Assembly: GCA_018697195.1 (NCBI GenBank)
Contig: CM031864.1
Coordinates: forward strand, 14,823,286-14,887,285
Length of the DNA stretch: 64,000 nt
From: Certhia americana
Lineage: Eukaryota; Chordata; Aves; Passeriformes; Certhiidae
Direction of reading: 5' to 3'
The translations under genes and the position numbers were made by a program. Positions within the stretch are counted from its first letter, which is position 1. Each line of letters opens with the position of its first letter. Shown piece after piece: positions 1 through 19,230 of the stretch. The notes under the pieces were generated by a model. That model ran no database searches. It was not told where the DNA came from and saw only the letters and a list, made by a program, of their open reading frames with translations.

Positions 1-5978
<5,978 letters not shown>

Positions 5979-8140
5979 TAGGAGTAAGAGGACAAGATGA
6001 CATCAGGGCTCACATTGGGATCTTTGCACTCTGTTAACAGATGAGGTGGAGCTGAGACCATCATATGTCAAAACAGTTACCTAGTTACTTCATTCCACAA
6101 AGCTGACTGAGGTCTTTATTGCCATCTTCCATGTGTGCAGTTTGCACCAACCCTTCTAACTAGGCACAATTAAGCAAGCACTGTTTGTGCAGTAACACAG
6201 AATAATAGACCACTTTCCTACTTAACTTTGGTTTCTGTCGTTCTTTGTTTCTGTGTATTGTTCATTTTCCCCCTTTGAAATGAAGTAGTTTTTTACCCAA
6301 GAATGCTCCATTTTATTTTGAATAATGTATTATTTGTGTGAGTGAAATGGAAGGTGTTGCGGCTAGTGTGATTTAGACTGAAGTGAAAGATAAATGTTGC
6401 TTCTAGTCTGTGCCAGCCAATAATTCATGTCTGTCTTGTGTCTGATGCTACAATTTATAATTTTTTAGTAGCTCAGACTAAACCTAGCCAACATTTTTAG
6501 CATTTTTGAAGGTAGTATTTATCGCCATATAAATGTCTGCTAAATTAACTTAAAAACATTTCTTCCTGGAGGCTGACCAAAATTCAGTAGAATCAATTGG
6601 ATGGCTTAAGTAGGGGACAGTAGCTAGACCCCGTGCCTTGGTTTTCTACATCCCTGCAGTTTTCATCACTGCCTCCTTCCTTTGTATTTCCCACCTAGGC
6701 AGTAGGCAAGTTGCCATAACCAGACTGTACCATGGAAAGCTTACAGTCTCATGAGAGGGAGTAATTCCATCTGGTCTGGAATTTGGACCATATTAAACCA
6801 AGTCAACTTACCAGCATTTCAGTTGGCAGGTGTGAAATGGCTTGTGTAAGATCAAGAACCCTAAACTCTTAAAGGAAGTTTTGGTCAGTACTGTAGAGAA
6901 TTCATTTTGATTCACTTTTTCTTCGTATTATTTTTCTTAATTTTTTTAAAGTAGCCAATGTTTCGGCTCCCAAAGTATTCCTTGCTTCAAGCCTTTTTTG
7001 ATTAAAAAAGGCATCCATTAGAATAAAAACCATCATGCCACAGAAAGCAAAATGCGCTCTGCCATTAGCTATGAAAAACAAATGGTTTAGCAAATGCAAA
7101 ATAATGTTCTAGATGCATCGCTGGATGAACACGGTTATTTTTTGTTAGCTGTTAAGAATAAGAGGTTATTGCCAAGTTTTTATTCTGGTATACTATATTA
7201 GTAAACTGAGGATGGAGTACTGCTACAATCATTTTCTTTTTAATTACAGCACTTCATTCATGAAGAAAAGAGATCAAGTTTTAAAACTGCAACAGCTGAG
7301 TTTATTTTAGTTGCGTTGTGTCTTCATTTCTAACCTAATTTCTTTCAATCAATCAGAATGTATGGTCACACAGATACAAGTATTTGGGTTTAATTATGTT
7401 TTGTATACTCTCACCAACTGACTTAAAAGGTATTGCTACCATGTGCTAGCTTTGGGCACTTTTACACATTTATTTCAATGTTAATAATCAGCGGCTCAGC
7501 ACTTTTTTTGGGGTTGCTTTTAAACTTATTCATAGTAGTTTTATTTGTACACTTGGTTCTGGCTGTCTCAGTGACCTGTCTTAAAACAGCACATCTAAAA
7601 GTTTAAACTAGACTCATGTTTTATGATAAATTTACATGCATACAAGGATGAATTGTTTTTTTAAAAAATGAGCTATATTGATACATAGCCATTGGATTTG
7701 TTTGAGTGCCAGTGCAAATAAACAGCTGGCATTCCTTCCTTTTAATCTGTACGACGCTCCTAAAAGAAAGGCCTTTGTAGACATTTTACAAAAGAGTATG
7801 AAACATACCACCCCATGTTCTGTCTGTTTAGGTTGTTGAGCATTTTTGCACAACGTCATTAGGAGGCTGACACTGAATGCAGTCTTTGTCCACCCATATT
7901 TACATACATGCAAGAAAAGTATAAGATACTTTGCTGTAGCAAATTTTATGTAACAAAGATATATCGTCACATTAATAAATTTAAAGAAATCCTTTGTATG
8001 AAAATGTTAAAATCTTTTGTATTTCATTTAGACCAAGGACATGCTGCTGTATGCTAGCTGTATGCGATAAATTCTACAGTAACTTTGTTGTCGTTTATGA
8101 ACTTTAAAAGATTTTAATAAATGTTGGAGATCACAATTTG
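5979..8140 (+). other. PRKACB: PRKACB 3' untranslated region (inferred)
   Basis: The stretch after the PRKACB stop is AT-rich and non-coding, up to an AATAAA at 8116-8121. The length of about 2.1 kb suits the long 3'UTR known for this gene. The exact cleavage site is inferred. Open frames on the opposite strand here, for example 7632-7970, resemble no known protein. Confidence 0.65.
8116..8121 (+). terminator. poly(A) signal AATAAA, probable PRKACB 3' end
   Basis: A canonical hexamer lies about 2.1 kb after the PRKACB stop, in attttaataaatgttg. A second AATAAA near 10086 could serve a longer transcript. Confidence 0.55.
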
Positions 8141-11100
8141 ATTCTGTTATGATTTTAATTTTTAATCATTACATTTATAGTTCTGGAAAGGTTCAGAGAT
8201 TTTTCTGTTCTGTAAAATACTGTAATCATTCATCTTGCGTGTACAATAAGACAAAAGTCTAGGAAATTGGTTCTGATGTGTCTGTCTGATATCCAGATTA
8301 AATTCTACATGGGCATAAGTGGAAAAGTCATCATAATGCCATGATATTATGCTAATTTTTAATTTTATGAAAATCCTGTTAGAAAGTAAAAAACTTTTCC
8401 AATATGGCATAATAGACTTCAGTATGGAAATGAGATTCTATTTTGGAAAAGGAGGGGAAGTGTGCAATTTCCAAGGCATTAGTGAGTACATTTGACAATG
8501 TGAGTATTATACAACCCTCTCATTTAAACACAGTCATGAAATATAACTACAGAATATTATGTTACCTGTATTTAATTTGAAAAATCCTTTTCACAATATG
8601 GAAAATTGTATATCTATGACAGTAGAAGCTTGTTAATTTTACACATTTGAGGAATTAAGTGTTGAACTATATGGTATATTTTAATTGTACTCTAGTTGTA
8701 TGTAACTTTCATTTCCAACATAAAGGATTGTATCTCATTAAGTAAATTGCTTTTTTTATTATCTTGTCAGTTGCATTAAAACCCTTATTTTTAAATCCTT
8801 TAAAGTATTTTACTAATTTTTGCAAATAATTAGATGTTTTTAAGTGCTGCAATAGTGTGCAATAGTAAACATTTATATACAGAAGTGCAAATTAAATTAT
8901 GTACAACACTTGTGCTGCTTCTTTGTGAATCAGAATGTTGTATGATGACAGTTGTTGCACCTCCCCACATGTGAGCAGGGTTTGAGAGCAAGAGCATAAG
9001 GTTGTGAAACCTACTACACATATGAGTTGGGGCACATTAAGCTTTACACTAACTAGGGTGTCTGGAGAAAGTGGTGTGGAGAACATTAAAGGCACTATGG
9101 GAAGTGTTGGACTTCTTAGACAATCAAAAGCAAGCAAGGTGATCATTAGCTTCAGTATTGTTTGTCTTCATATTATTTTCATTCAGACTCGATGCTTTTT
9201 ATTAAATACAATTGCCTGTTTTTAAACTGTCTGCAGATCCCGCTGTACAAACTTTGTGCTGTGTCTCATTGTGCTGTGAAACAACTGATAGAAGTAAAGA
9301 CTGTTCATGGTCTTGGCATTGTCTGTCTTGAGGCTTTTTCTGCAAGTGGTGTTTGGAGAGGCTCTGGTGCCTGCTCTGTAATGCAGCTCCTCCTCTTCCC
9401 ACTGTCTGAGCCAAGCTGTGGCCTCTGTGCTTCTGCTGCTGTACGCCTGCGACTGCGGTGTTGTGTTCTTGGTTTTCTGGTACTACTGCTACATTACATT
9501 TTAAAGACCTTTTCTAAAGCTGAGCTAAAAAACCTGCAAAAATACTGTCTTCTGCTTTTACTACAGCTCTTAAACAAGCACAGCATGCTGAGCCACAGAT
9601 TTGAAGGTGTCATTCAAATCTGTTCTTCTGATTTGCTGCATAAGGAGGACTTTTCCCAGATCAGAACTGAAGAACCATTCCATAAGAAACTGGTAAAAAA
9701 CCAATTCCATTCTCCAGCTGAGGTGTATATAGCTGATCTGGATCTCTTTGATGATGTTTTAAAAAAAAAAAAAAATAAATTTGACCACCACAGTTTTACA
9801 AGTGTGGGTCTTGCATACATTTTAAAAATGTTTTTAATGTGAGGTATTGACTAATTTAAGTTCTTTAATAGAAAGATAAAATACAAACACCTAAAATCAA
9901 GCTGAGCAGTAAAAGGGTTAGAGCTCCACAAGGATGTTTAAATGCCTTACAGATAGTAAATGTTTATCATCTTACATCGGGATTTTGTGAAGTGTTGGAT
10001 TTTTTTAGAAGTATAAGGTGGGTACCTAGAGGTAAGACAGGATCTCAAGACATATGCTCTTTCTAATTTCTGGGCTTGATGATGAATAAAAGTTTGAATT
10101 AAATCTGAGATCTGGTCACATTTTTACCTTTTTTTGTTTGGATTTGGGGAGGGGTATCCTATGGGATAGGGATGCCTGAAGGAAACTTGCATATATTGAA
10201 AATGTATTTTATTCTTATAATTGACTACTACAAAAAGTGTAGTCCCTCAGTGGGATAAAAACAGCTTGAGGTTTCTATGACATCATTGGGATCAGTTCCC
10301 AACAGTGTTTCAAAGCCAGGAAAAACTGCCTTAGAATGCTTACAGCTTCATTGTGCTGTTCCCTCCCTTAGAGGGTCAAGTGCATATGTCTTTGCAAAAA
10401 CATATTTCTAAGAATTGTGTATGTGTGGCTCTTTGCTTTGAAGCCTAAAAGAAACATATTTGTGGTGTTCATTGACATGAGCTGCTGGTCAGTGAAGTGT
10501 GAATGGAAGAGCCAGTGACAAACTTGCACATTTCTTACTGCTGCTCAGCTTACAGGTCTAGATTGTGATGGATCAGTGGCAATCTAATGTCTGATGGCAA
10601 GGCTGCAGCACAAAAACTCTTTCAGGTTTGTTGGGTGCTTGAGGAAGGAGGTCAGTGATCTGTTCCATCTGTATGGAACATGGTAACAGGTGTTTTCCTT
10701 TGCTGGGAGGTTGTTATCAGAGACTTCTTCCTTTGCCTTTGCTTCCAAGGTGCTGTGGAAGATTAGAGAGGACACAGCTGTAGCTATGCTGACACAAATG
10801 GATCAAGGACTCAGCAGCCTGGCAAGCAATGTGGTACGTTCTGAGTGTGTTCAGAAAGTTCCAGGAAAATTACTGCTGACTAGGGCAACAAAGGTAAAAC
10901 TGGAGTATTGGAAAGGCTTGGTTAACTGACATTCTTCCCCAACCAAGGAAATTTGATTCAATTGAAGAAAAAAATTGGTCCAAGACCTCTCTTAGGTTTA
11001 GTGGTGTATTAATGCTTTGGTCTACACAGCAATATCACAAGAATACCAGAAGTATTGCTCTTTTTGTATCTACATTGCTACTTTGAATGTGTATGTAGTT

Positions 11101-11347
11101 ATCTAAATAACAGTTCAACAAAATGAATGCTCGATTAGGATGTCCTTTCTCCCATCTTTGCCATCATTCTACTTGATGTTTGCATGAACTAGGGATCTGA
11201 GTGTCAGGACTCTGTTAATGATAGGTAACACCTTGGAGAAGTAAAATATAATTTACCTATCTCACATTCATGTTAATTCAGGTTAAGCAACCAATATGTC
11301 ATAATTTTATAAGTACCCAGTGCTTATAAAGTATCTGTTTACAACTG

Positions 11348-11377
11348 CCCCCCCCCCCCCCCAAAAAAAAAAAAAAA
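11348..11377. repeat. Homopolymer block C15 followed by A15
   Basis: Fifteen C are directly followed by fifteen A. Such a block is length-unstable and prone to sequencing error. Confidence 0.95.
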
Positions 11378-12079
11378 GGCACTATGTGTCCTCAGTTATA
11401 AATTACCTTTATTTCCCTTTTTCTCTGGTCATATGCATTGGGAACTGCATCTGGCAGGCTTGCTAACCAGTGGGAAAAACTGGAAAGAGGAACTGAGCAA
11501 GCAGCCTTAGTAAAAACATCCCCTTGTAGCAGAAACAGGATCACAATGGTGGAACATGTGATGCAGTGTGCATGTTGTGATTCAGTTTGTTAGTGCAAGC
11601 ACATGAATTCATCTCCAGAATGGTTCTACTTCCATAGAAGTATCTGCTCTGTGTTTAGGACATAACCCAGGGCCTTGGCTCCAGGAGGACATCCACTCCA
11701 GAGAACCACCTCCCAAGGCCACAGCAGCCATAGCTCATGGATTCTGGAAAGGAATTTCAGAGCAGGACTGAGTCTGCTGCAAGGATGTTTCCTGCCAAGA
11801 GAAATATTGCAGGGAATGCTGGGAAAAAATAATTTCCTAAAGTCTCATAAACTTATTTGGTCTTTTTAAAAGCCCCTCAAGGAAACATGAAATATCAGCA
11901 CAAATGCTTTTTCACTTGGGATTTGTACAAGAAAAACTTCTGCTTTAGGGCATACCTCGTATTATGTCTGAAGTTATTAAATTGGTCTTAATTCTGCTAT
12001 TACTGATTGACGAACAGAACTCAACTGACTTTTCTTGAATTTTTTTTTAATGTTACAGGTTACTGCAAAATCCTGTCAA

Positions 12080-12142
12080 CTAAAATCATGAGAGTAGATG
12101 ATCTTTAAGGTCCCTTCCAACCCAGAGTATTCTATGATTGCA
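12080..12142 (+). mobile_element. CR1 LINE 3'-end remnant
   Basis: About 60 bases of sense CR1 3' end (gatgatctttaaggtccctt, then ccaaccc and the terminal attctatgatt) stand alone in the intergenic region. The severe 5' truncation is usual for CR1. Confidence 0.8.
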
Positions 12143-15100
12143 CCTTCAGGAGCTCTCCATAACCAGCTGCTCTAGTTATATTTATTTGCCTGTAGATGTC
12201 ACATTTACGTGGTGTGGAATGCCGTGTAAGAAATGTCAGCTGCAGAGCACAGTAAGAAAAAGAGACTTAGAAAATATTTAAGAGCAGTAGGGAATGAAAA
12301 ATTTAGATTGTACCAGTCACATAATATGTCAAGTAATAATATATGCAATATCAACCATTTGTTCTTTGTGTAGAAGTAGATTTTGCCTTTAATCCTTTCA
12401 GCGTTAATAGTTGCAATACTTTTTTAACTTGTTTTCATATCAGCATGAGCAAAAAAGGAGGTTTTGACACTAATTTGAATAAAGGCATTTTTTCATAATA
12501 TGTATTATTGCATGGACTATATGAAATTTTCACTAAAAATGCCTGATTGGTAGTTCCTATTTTCATTTGAAGCTAGAACCAGAGGGGAGTGCCTGTGCTA
12601 ATAGCCCACAATCACATTTCTGTTTTATGTTCAATTGGAAGTTCAGAAATACACTGTTTTTAACCAAAGATTGTCACCAATAAAAATCAAAAAGTGTTCC
12701 TAAGATTATTCATTATGTAAATAGTATTTATAGTAGAGTGGATATAAAATTTTGAGTTGGATGGTAATCAAATTTAGATATATCTCTACTAATTATGTTT
12801 ACAGGCAAAAGAACAATTGTTCATATTTTTCTGAATTATGTGATCACCAGAGCAGTTGGAGAACAAGTTACAGAAAATGTGCTCTTGAGAGCACCCATGA
12901 TCAGAGCCTCATCAACCAATTTGAGAGCTGAGTAAGTTTTTAAATTATGAGTCTAACTGTTACAACCTTAATGCAAAACTGTGGAATGTCATGTCTGGTC
13001 ATGTTCAGACGCATCTGGGTTTGGTTTATATCAAAGGAGAGAGTAGAGAGGATAACAGGGTCATCCAATGTGTGACTGGAACATCTGCCCCCTGTTACAG
13101 GGGTTCTTTTCTTGCAGTCTGTTTTGGCTGACACTGTCCACCAAAGCAATGTGTGCTTGCTTTGAGCTTGCATATTGTTACACAAATCATAGGGATGTCA
13201 TTTCTTCTGGTCTGCTCACAGTTCAGTGCCTAAGAGCACACAGAGCACCCGTAAGCCCCAACAGAACCTGAGAACTGAGAGCTGCAGAAAATGCCCTTCC
13301 CGAGGTGTTTTCAGAGGACTGACGAGCAGCATCCTCCAAGGCTGAGCAAAGAATGAAATGCCAGGCTCTGGTCTTCCACACCTGGCATCACTTCAGGCAG
13401 CTACACCAAAATAACATGGAGAGAAGATGCCAGTATTTAGTGAGACATGGTTGTTTTTCAAATCCTAAAAATCTGATTATTTCTGACAGTCAGAATCTTC
13501 ACTCCTCAGAGAAAAGCTTCCCAGCAAAGCAGGGAAAAAAACCCTAGCACTAATTTTTCAATGTACTGTTTGAAATATAGTTGAGATTTCTGCTTGTGTT
13601 CTGTTGACACATTTCTGTCGGTAGCTTTGTTTTTATGAGTGCATCGCTGTGTTGTGCTTTTTCATTTGCCTCACTTCCTACAACCAAGTGCTACATTTTA
13701 GATTTCCCAGAGAGGTAGTAGCTATTTCACTGAGATGTCTGAACCATGTTTATATAAAATGTTTTTATCAGGCTGGATTCTCTTTAACACTGTTGGTATT
13801 TCATATGAATACATTTTATAAGCTTCTTGCTACATTATTACAAACTGGGTAAATATGTGGCAGGTATTACTGCTAGTACGGGCTCAATGAGCTGTGTTTT
13901 ATACAATGGTTTTTTTTAATATGAAGGCCAAATTTTAAAATAACAAAGGTTTAAGTCTAGACAGAAGCTTTATTAAATATGAGAAACTACCACAATAAGG
14001 AGTTGCACAACAAAATAAGTAGGGCAGGAAATTCTCAGTGAAGTGGATATAATTCACGTGCAGGAAGATTTATTTAAGCAATTCAGTCTTGGAAAAAAGA
14101 GGACGTAAAAGCAGAAAGGTATCACTGGCCTTGCATTTTAGTCAGCTGCTGCTCACGTTCATTTTTAAGCTGATATGAAGAGGGTGCAACTCTAGTCATC
14201 TTACTGGTCATTCATATGATTATGAAAAAAAGGTTGGGTAATGCAAATTAGAAGTATCTTAGGATAATAAAGCAAGGGTTTCAGGGCCTCCCCACCAGGA
14301 TAAAACTGAGATCTTTGCCCACTGCCTGATCAGTGAGTCTGAGCAGTGCTGCTCCCCCCAGACTGGCAGCCAGGAGCTGTCACAGATCCAGTGCTGGGCA
14401 CCTGCAGCACTCTCAGCCTGGCAGCCAGAGCTTTCACAAAAGCTCAGTGCATATCTACAGACCCTGTTCTTCACCTTATCTTGAGGCTGACTGGCTGCTG
14501 TGCTCTGATTTTGTGTTTAACACACACTGTAACATAACTGCCTTAAAAATGAGTGCCAGGCTGGTACCAAGTCGCTCTGCTGCATTCTGGCCACAAGTTT
14601 TCTGCCCTCCTTACTTGCATATCACCATTGTGATATTTAAGCTTTTGTCTAGGCTTTATACAGAACTTCAGAGCAACATGACAATACCCAGCCATGCAGA
14701 ACACCTTGGCAGGTCAGAAGGGGACTCTGAAGAAGACACAGGAATTTGGAGGACCTTCCTGGCCAAGACAGGAATTGAACAAAGGCACTTCATTGCTGGA
14801 CTTCGTGGGCTGGGAATTTTCTCTCATTCCTCTGTGGAGTGCTAAGTAGGGAAGGGAGAGCAGGATGACAGGCTGATACTGTGGAGAAAGGTAAGTGGCA
14901 AAATTCCATTCAATCAAACTAAAAAGACTATGGGTAGGGGTAGAAAAGATCTCGAGTGAGGAAAGACAGTTTTCTGAGAGTAAAGTGCTCGAAAGGTGCA
15001 ACTGGACCTGTAACAGGGATTTTTCCTCTTTCTGGCTAGATAGTTGTTGCCAGGAACAGTGGAAAAGACCCTTAGTTACTTATCAGTCCAAGGATGTTTC

Positions 15101-15984
15101 AAATCATCAGTACCACATAGTTGTGATAAAAGTGTAGTGTGGAGTTAAGGGGCCATTTTGAGCAGACTGGAAAGGGAGAAGGTGCTGCTGAGACCCTACT
15201 GCAGCCCAGGGTGCAGCTCCAAATGTCCTCTCCTGGAAGGTGAATTTACAGAAAGAAGAAAGGGGAACACGATCAGAAAATGCAAACCATTAAAGAGCTG
15301 TGGTCATTCAGACAGCTGACCCTATATAAGAACGTAAATACCAGAGAAACAGAGAAGTCAAATATTACACTAAACAATATTAAGCTAAAGATTATTACTA
15401 CAGGAACAAATAGGTATAAACTGTTTATATGTTTTTCAAGTTGTAGATTAAAATTTCTGAATCCCCAGCAAAGAGGATCTGGACAGAGCCTTTCTGGCAG
15501 GCGGAGTGGCGTGAGGTTGGTTCCTTGGTTCCTCACGGTCCCAAGCCAGTGCTGGGTGTGAATGAGCTTTTTGTGAGGGCTTGGCTGTGGCGCCAGGAGA
15601 ACAAACCCATGGCCTGGATGGTCTCTTTTCAGTCTTGTATTGCTAGGAGGGAAATGATTCAAAAGGGAGTTTTAGACTGTTGTTAGTAATTGTCTGGACA
15701 TAGCTATACCTTAATTCAGTTTGCCGGGCAAGATGGAGTCTTACACCCATGTCACTTTCACACATGTGACAAAAGTTAGAAACAATAGCTTGTGCCTCCA
15801 CTGGATTCCCATGTCACCAGTGCTGTGCATTACAAGGAATTGATGATTTTTTTGGCCGCCAGCCACATCGGGATGAAATCTCTCTGGTTTACTTTCTTCC
15901 TCACAGCGAGCAACAGGAATTACAGAAGATCGCGACCAGCCCTGCAATGTCTCCCTGAAAACCCAGAGGAGAAGCAAGCACCTT

Positions 15985-16160
15985 CCAGTGTTTGTTGCAC
16001 GCCGCAGCTCAGGTACGGGCGGCACCAGCAGCTCCCAGAGCCGCTCCCGCCGGGGCCGTGAGGGGAAGGCGCCCCGGGGCGGCCCCCGCGGGACTACAAC
16101 TCCCAGCAGCCCCCGCGGCGCCGGCGGCTCGCGGCCTGCATGGCCGCTCCTGCTGAGGGC
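15985..16160. promoter_or_regulatory. CpG-rich island with ZNF143/SBS-type site
   Basis: A short, very GC- and CpG-rich stretch sits in AT-rich surroundings and carries actacaactcccagcag at 16093-16109, close to the known ZNF143 (Staf) promoter consensus ACTACAAYTCCCAGCATGC. Such sites usually lie near transcription starts, often of bidirectional promoters. No gene with an identifiable product starts here. It could be an alternative SAMD13 promoter or serve a non-coding RNA. Confidence 0.6.
16093..16109 (+). promoter_or_regulatory. Candidate ZNF143/Staf binding site
   Basis: The site actacaactcccagcag matches the core of the SBS consensus and differs at its 3' end (CAG for CATG). Confidence 0.6.
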
Positions 16161-16699
16161 GCGGGGCTTTTCCCCGGGCCCCGAGGGCTCGGAAACGTTC
16201 GGTCTTGTTGGCAAAGAAATAGGTGTTTTACACCGGGCTAGATCCACTCTAATCTGCATAATGCCGCCTTACTGAGAGGGGCGTCTCTCAGTGTGAAAAC
16301 ACACAGGTTATTTCCTCTCTCAGCTTTCCCAATGCATGCGTTTAACCACGTTTTTTTACCCAGGTAACTGGAATAAAGAAGGCTCAAAGGGCTTTATTTA
16401 GCCCCGGGGAGCTGAAATTCAGTACCCGCTGCACAGCTAACAGAGTGCTATGATGTCCTTTGCCACACGCACCGTGCATTTTGTCTTCTAGTCTTTCATT
16501 GCCAGGGACAAATGAAAAGCATAGCTTTGCAGTAGGAAACTGGCATTTTTCAATACGCAGAAAATAGGGTCCGCTGGTGTTCGATACTTGCACTGACCTT
16601 TGTGTGTTTCCCCTCCTAACAGCAGTACAGACACACACAGGACAGACCCCTTTACTGGATCTACCAGCCCTGGTCTCACTTGGTTTCCTGCATGGCTTG

Positions 16700-16703
<4 letters not shown>

Positions 16704-16733
<30 letters not shown>
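16704..16733. repeat. Poly(T) tract of 30
   Basis: An uninterrupted run of thirty T. It could be an A-tail on the minus strand, but no poly(A) signal or flanking duplication was seen beside it. Confidence 0.95.
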
Positions 16734-18489
16734 CCCAGAAGTGGGATACAGATAGTCAAACAAAAGGCTAATTCACTTTTCTGCTTTATCTTCTTCCAGA
16801 CACAATTTCATTATAGTTAAATTACCTTACCCCAATGAATGAAAATACAAGCCACAGATCATATTCCACACTGAATTTTTCCACAACCCATTTCCTTAAA
16901 ATTCTTCTCTTTGCTGTTCAAGGTCTTCTAGAAGGAATGCATGCACTGTGTGAGCCTTACTTTGAATACTCAAAGGATTAACTGAAGAACATGATGAAAG
17001 TGAAAGTGTGAGTAAAATAGCTCGTTTATATTTGTATCCTCAAATGTCAGTTCATTACCAAAGTTAGAAACCAGCTGATGCAGAAAACTCATTATGGCTT
17101 CATTTAGAATGTTTATTTCTTTAGAAACAGAGAAGAATTGCCTTACTTGGCTCGCTTGTCCAACACAAAGATGCCACGTTTTACAGTGCACTTTGGGATG
17201 AGAAGTAAAGAGGGCTTTGTTTAGGGCACAGTGCACTTAATCCTCTATTTATTTTGTTTATCTGCATTTAAATCTCAAAGCAGTGAGAACTGTTACTGCC
17301 CTCTGTTACTGCCTTCTCAATGCTTCTGTCAATACTGGAGTGCCATTACTGGCAAAGCTCCTGCAAGCTCTCATTATTTATCTGACGGCACATAAGCAAA
17401 ACAAAATGAAGTAGTTTGGGAAGTTGTGTCTACAGTCCTTTGCCCAAAAGTCCACTTTTCTGGTAATTTTAGTGCTTGCAACTGTGTCCAGTTAGCAGTT
17501 AGGTGACCTGGATCTCCATGCAGCCAGGGTGCAGTAAGCTTTGTCTGGGAGTGAGACTAATGAGAAGTGCCTGGGACAGCCCCATGTGCCCATTCAGGTG
17601 GCCAAGCAGGCTCTGTCTGTCTGTGCCAGCTGGGTGCTCGTGTCAGAGCTCTGCAGAAATCAGGCCGGAGTCACCAGTAGGTTCTGTGCAAATCCCCAGG
17701 TAATTTGTAATGTTCACCTCACTTGCAGCAATCAGCAGGGGTGTAATTTGAGTGACTTGACACGGAAGGAAATTTTTCAAGTAAAACATCCCACAAATTT
17801 TAAGTAACCCAGCCTGCTAAGGATAATCAAAAGGTCACAGCATCTGAGTAGTGGCTGGGATGCAGCCCTGGGTACAAAACATGTGTGTGGAGAAAGCAGG
17901 TTGTGTTGACCGTCCTTGCTTGATTTCCCTTGCACTGACAGTGCATCTAGGTAATGCTTTTATGCCATTAGAAAGCATCAGCAATCAAGGAAATGCTTAA
18001 GTGATCAAAAAACTGTAAAAAGAAAACAAGTGTCGTTGCCAGAAAAACTTCACAACTTTTGTATTAAACTCTGTGGGTGTGGGTTTATTGCCAGTGGGAC
18101 ACTTCGTAATCTGTAAACTCTTTTGAGTTGATTCTTTCTGTACAGTAAATCCCGTGGGTATGGTCTCCTGAAATAAAGTCTGGAGCTTAGACGAGTAAGA
18201 TCTGCAGACTCAGTGCCTCCATCTCCTCTCTTTCCCCAGCGCCGGCGGTGCACGGTGGGGTGACTCGGTTGTGCTGTCCTTGGTCACTCCTCTTTCCCAT
18301 CACTCCGAGCCTGCAGTTTCACGAGTTCACAGAAAGCCAAGCGTCTGCTACTCACATACGTGTTGACCAACTCATTCTAGAAACGAATTTTTGTAACTTT
18401 ATCAATTTTCCAACGCCTGGCGACTCCTACTTCCTACCTCGTATAAAACTTCCTCGGCTTAGTCCTGCATCCTTCAACAACTAGGGATT

Positions 18490-19230
18490 TGTCTCCTTTC
18501 CGTTACCTGTTACACCCCGCTTGTTCGGAGGAGTAGAAACGTCCACAAGGAGGCCCCAAGAAGCTCAAGCCATGGACCGAGCCCCGAGCGCTGCTCTCCG
18601 GCCGTGTGCCGCCTGCAGCTCGGCGCCCGCCCATACCGGCCCGCGGCTCCCCAGCAGGTAAGCGCTGCCGGGGTAAGCCTCTCGGCGGAGGCTCCGCTCC
18701 GTGCCCCGCCCCGCTCCCTCCCATCCCGACGAGCCCCCCGGTGCCCTCCCGCGCCGGGCGGGGCCGGGGTGCGGCGGGGGGCCGGCGGCGCGGCGCCTTT
18801 AACGCGGCGGCCATGACGCGGGCGGTCCGTGTGTGGCGGGCGCGTCACGGGGCCGGGCGGGGCCGCTGCCGGTGTCACTCGGAGCCGCCGCGGAGCTCCC
18901 GCTGCCGCCGGGGGGCGGGGGCCGCGGGCTCCGCCGCTCCGCAGCAGCCGGTAGCCATGCGCTGGTTTAGTTGCTCGTAGGTAGGTTTTTCTGCCTTGCT
19001 TCCCCCGCCCCCAGTCAGAACTGACAATGTGGTGCAGTGCGAGCGGGCTCGGGGGTGCCCGTGAGATGCTGAACGCGTGTCACAGCCCCGGCGCAGCCGC
19101 GGGAAGCGGAGCCCCGGGAGCCCCCGCCGCCCGGGCCCGTGGGCTCCGCCGGAGCTGCCCGCCCCCAGCTCGGGGGCTCCGGGCCGAGCGCGGCGGCGGT
19201 GCGGGGCGTTCCGCAGGTAGGCTGGTGCGG
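18490..19230 (+). promoter_or_regulatory. SAMD13: CpG island, probable SAMD13 promoter and 5' non-coding exon(s)
   Basis: About 740 bases are extremely GC- and CpG-rich, with no TATA box and several good splice donors: cccagcag|gtaagc ending at 18657, ctcgtag|gtaggt ending at 18980 and ccgcag|gtaggc ending at 19216. The next matching acceptor is at 20370, just before the SAMD13 start codon. The region therefore probably gives alternative 5' non-coding exons of SAMD13. A frame opening at 18571 does not join the SAMD13 frame, because it meets a stop in the next exon. Which donor is used cannot be told from sequence alone. Confidence 0.65.

Larger units (their letters stand above)
8150..15900. 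other. Intergenic region between PRKACB and SAMD13; no gene recognised
   Basis: This is AT-rich sequence with one CR1 remnant, a C15-A15 homopolymer block at 11348-11377 and no exon chain that I can assign to a known protein. The longest open frame, 9162-9842, is discussed among the findings. Confidence 0.6.

Noticed and set aside
7632..7970. 112-codon minus-strand frame
   Set aside because: It lies in the PRKACB 3'UTR, has no recognisable motif and is best explained by chance.
16704..16733. Poly(T) run of 30 as the tail of a minus-strand retrocopy
   Set aside because: No AATAAA upstream on that strand and no flanking duplication were found.
18510..18980. Arg/Pro/Ala-rich open frames on both strands
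   Set aside because: They result from GC-rich CpG-island sequence, where stop codons are rare. The frame at 18571 does not continue into SAMD13.
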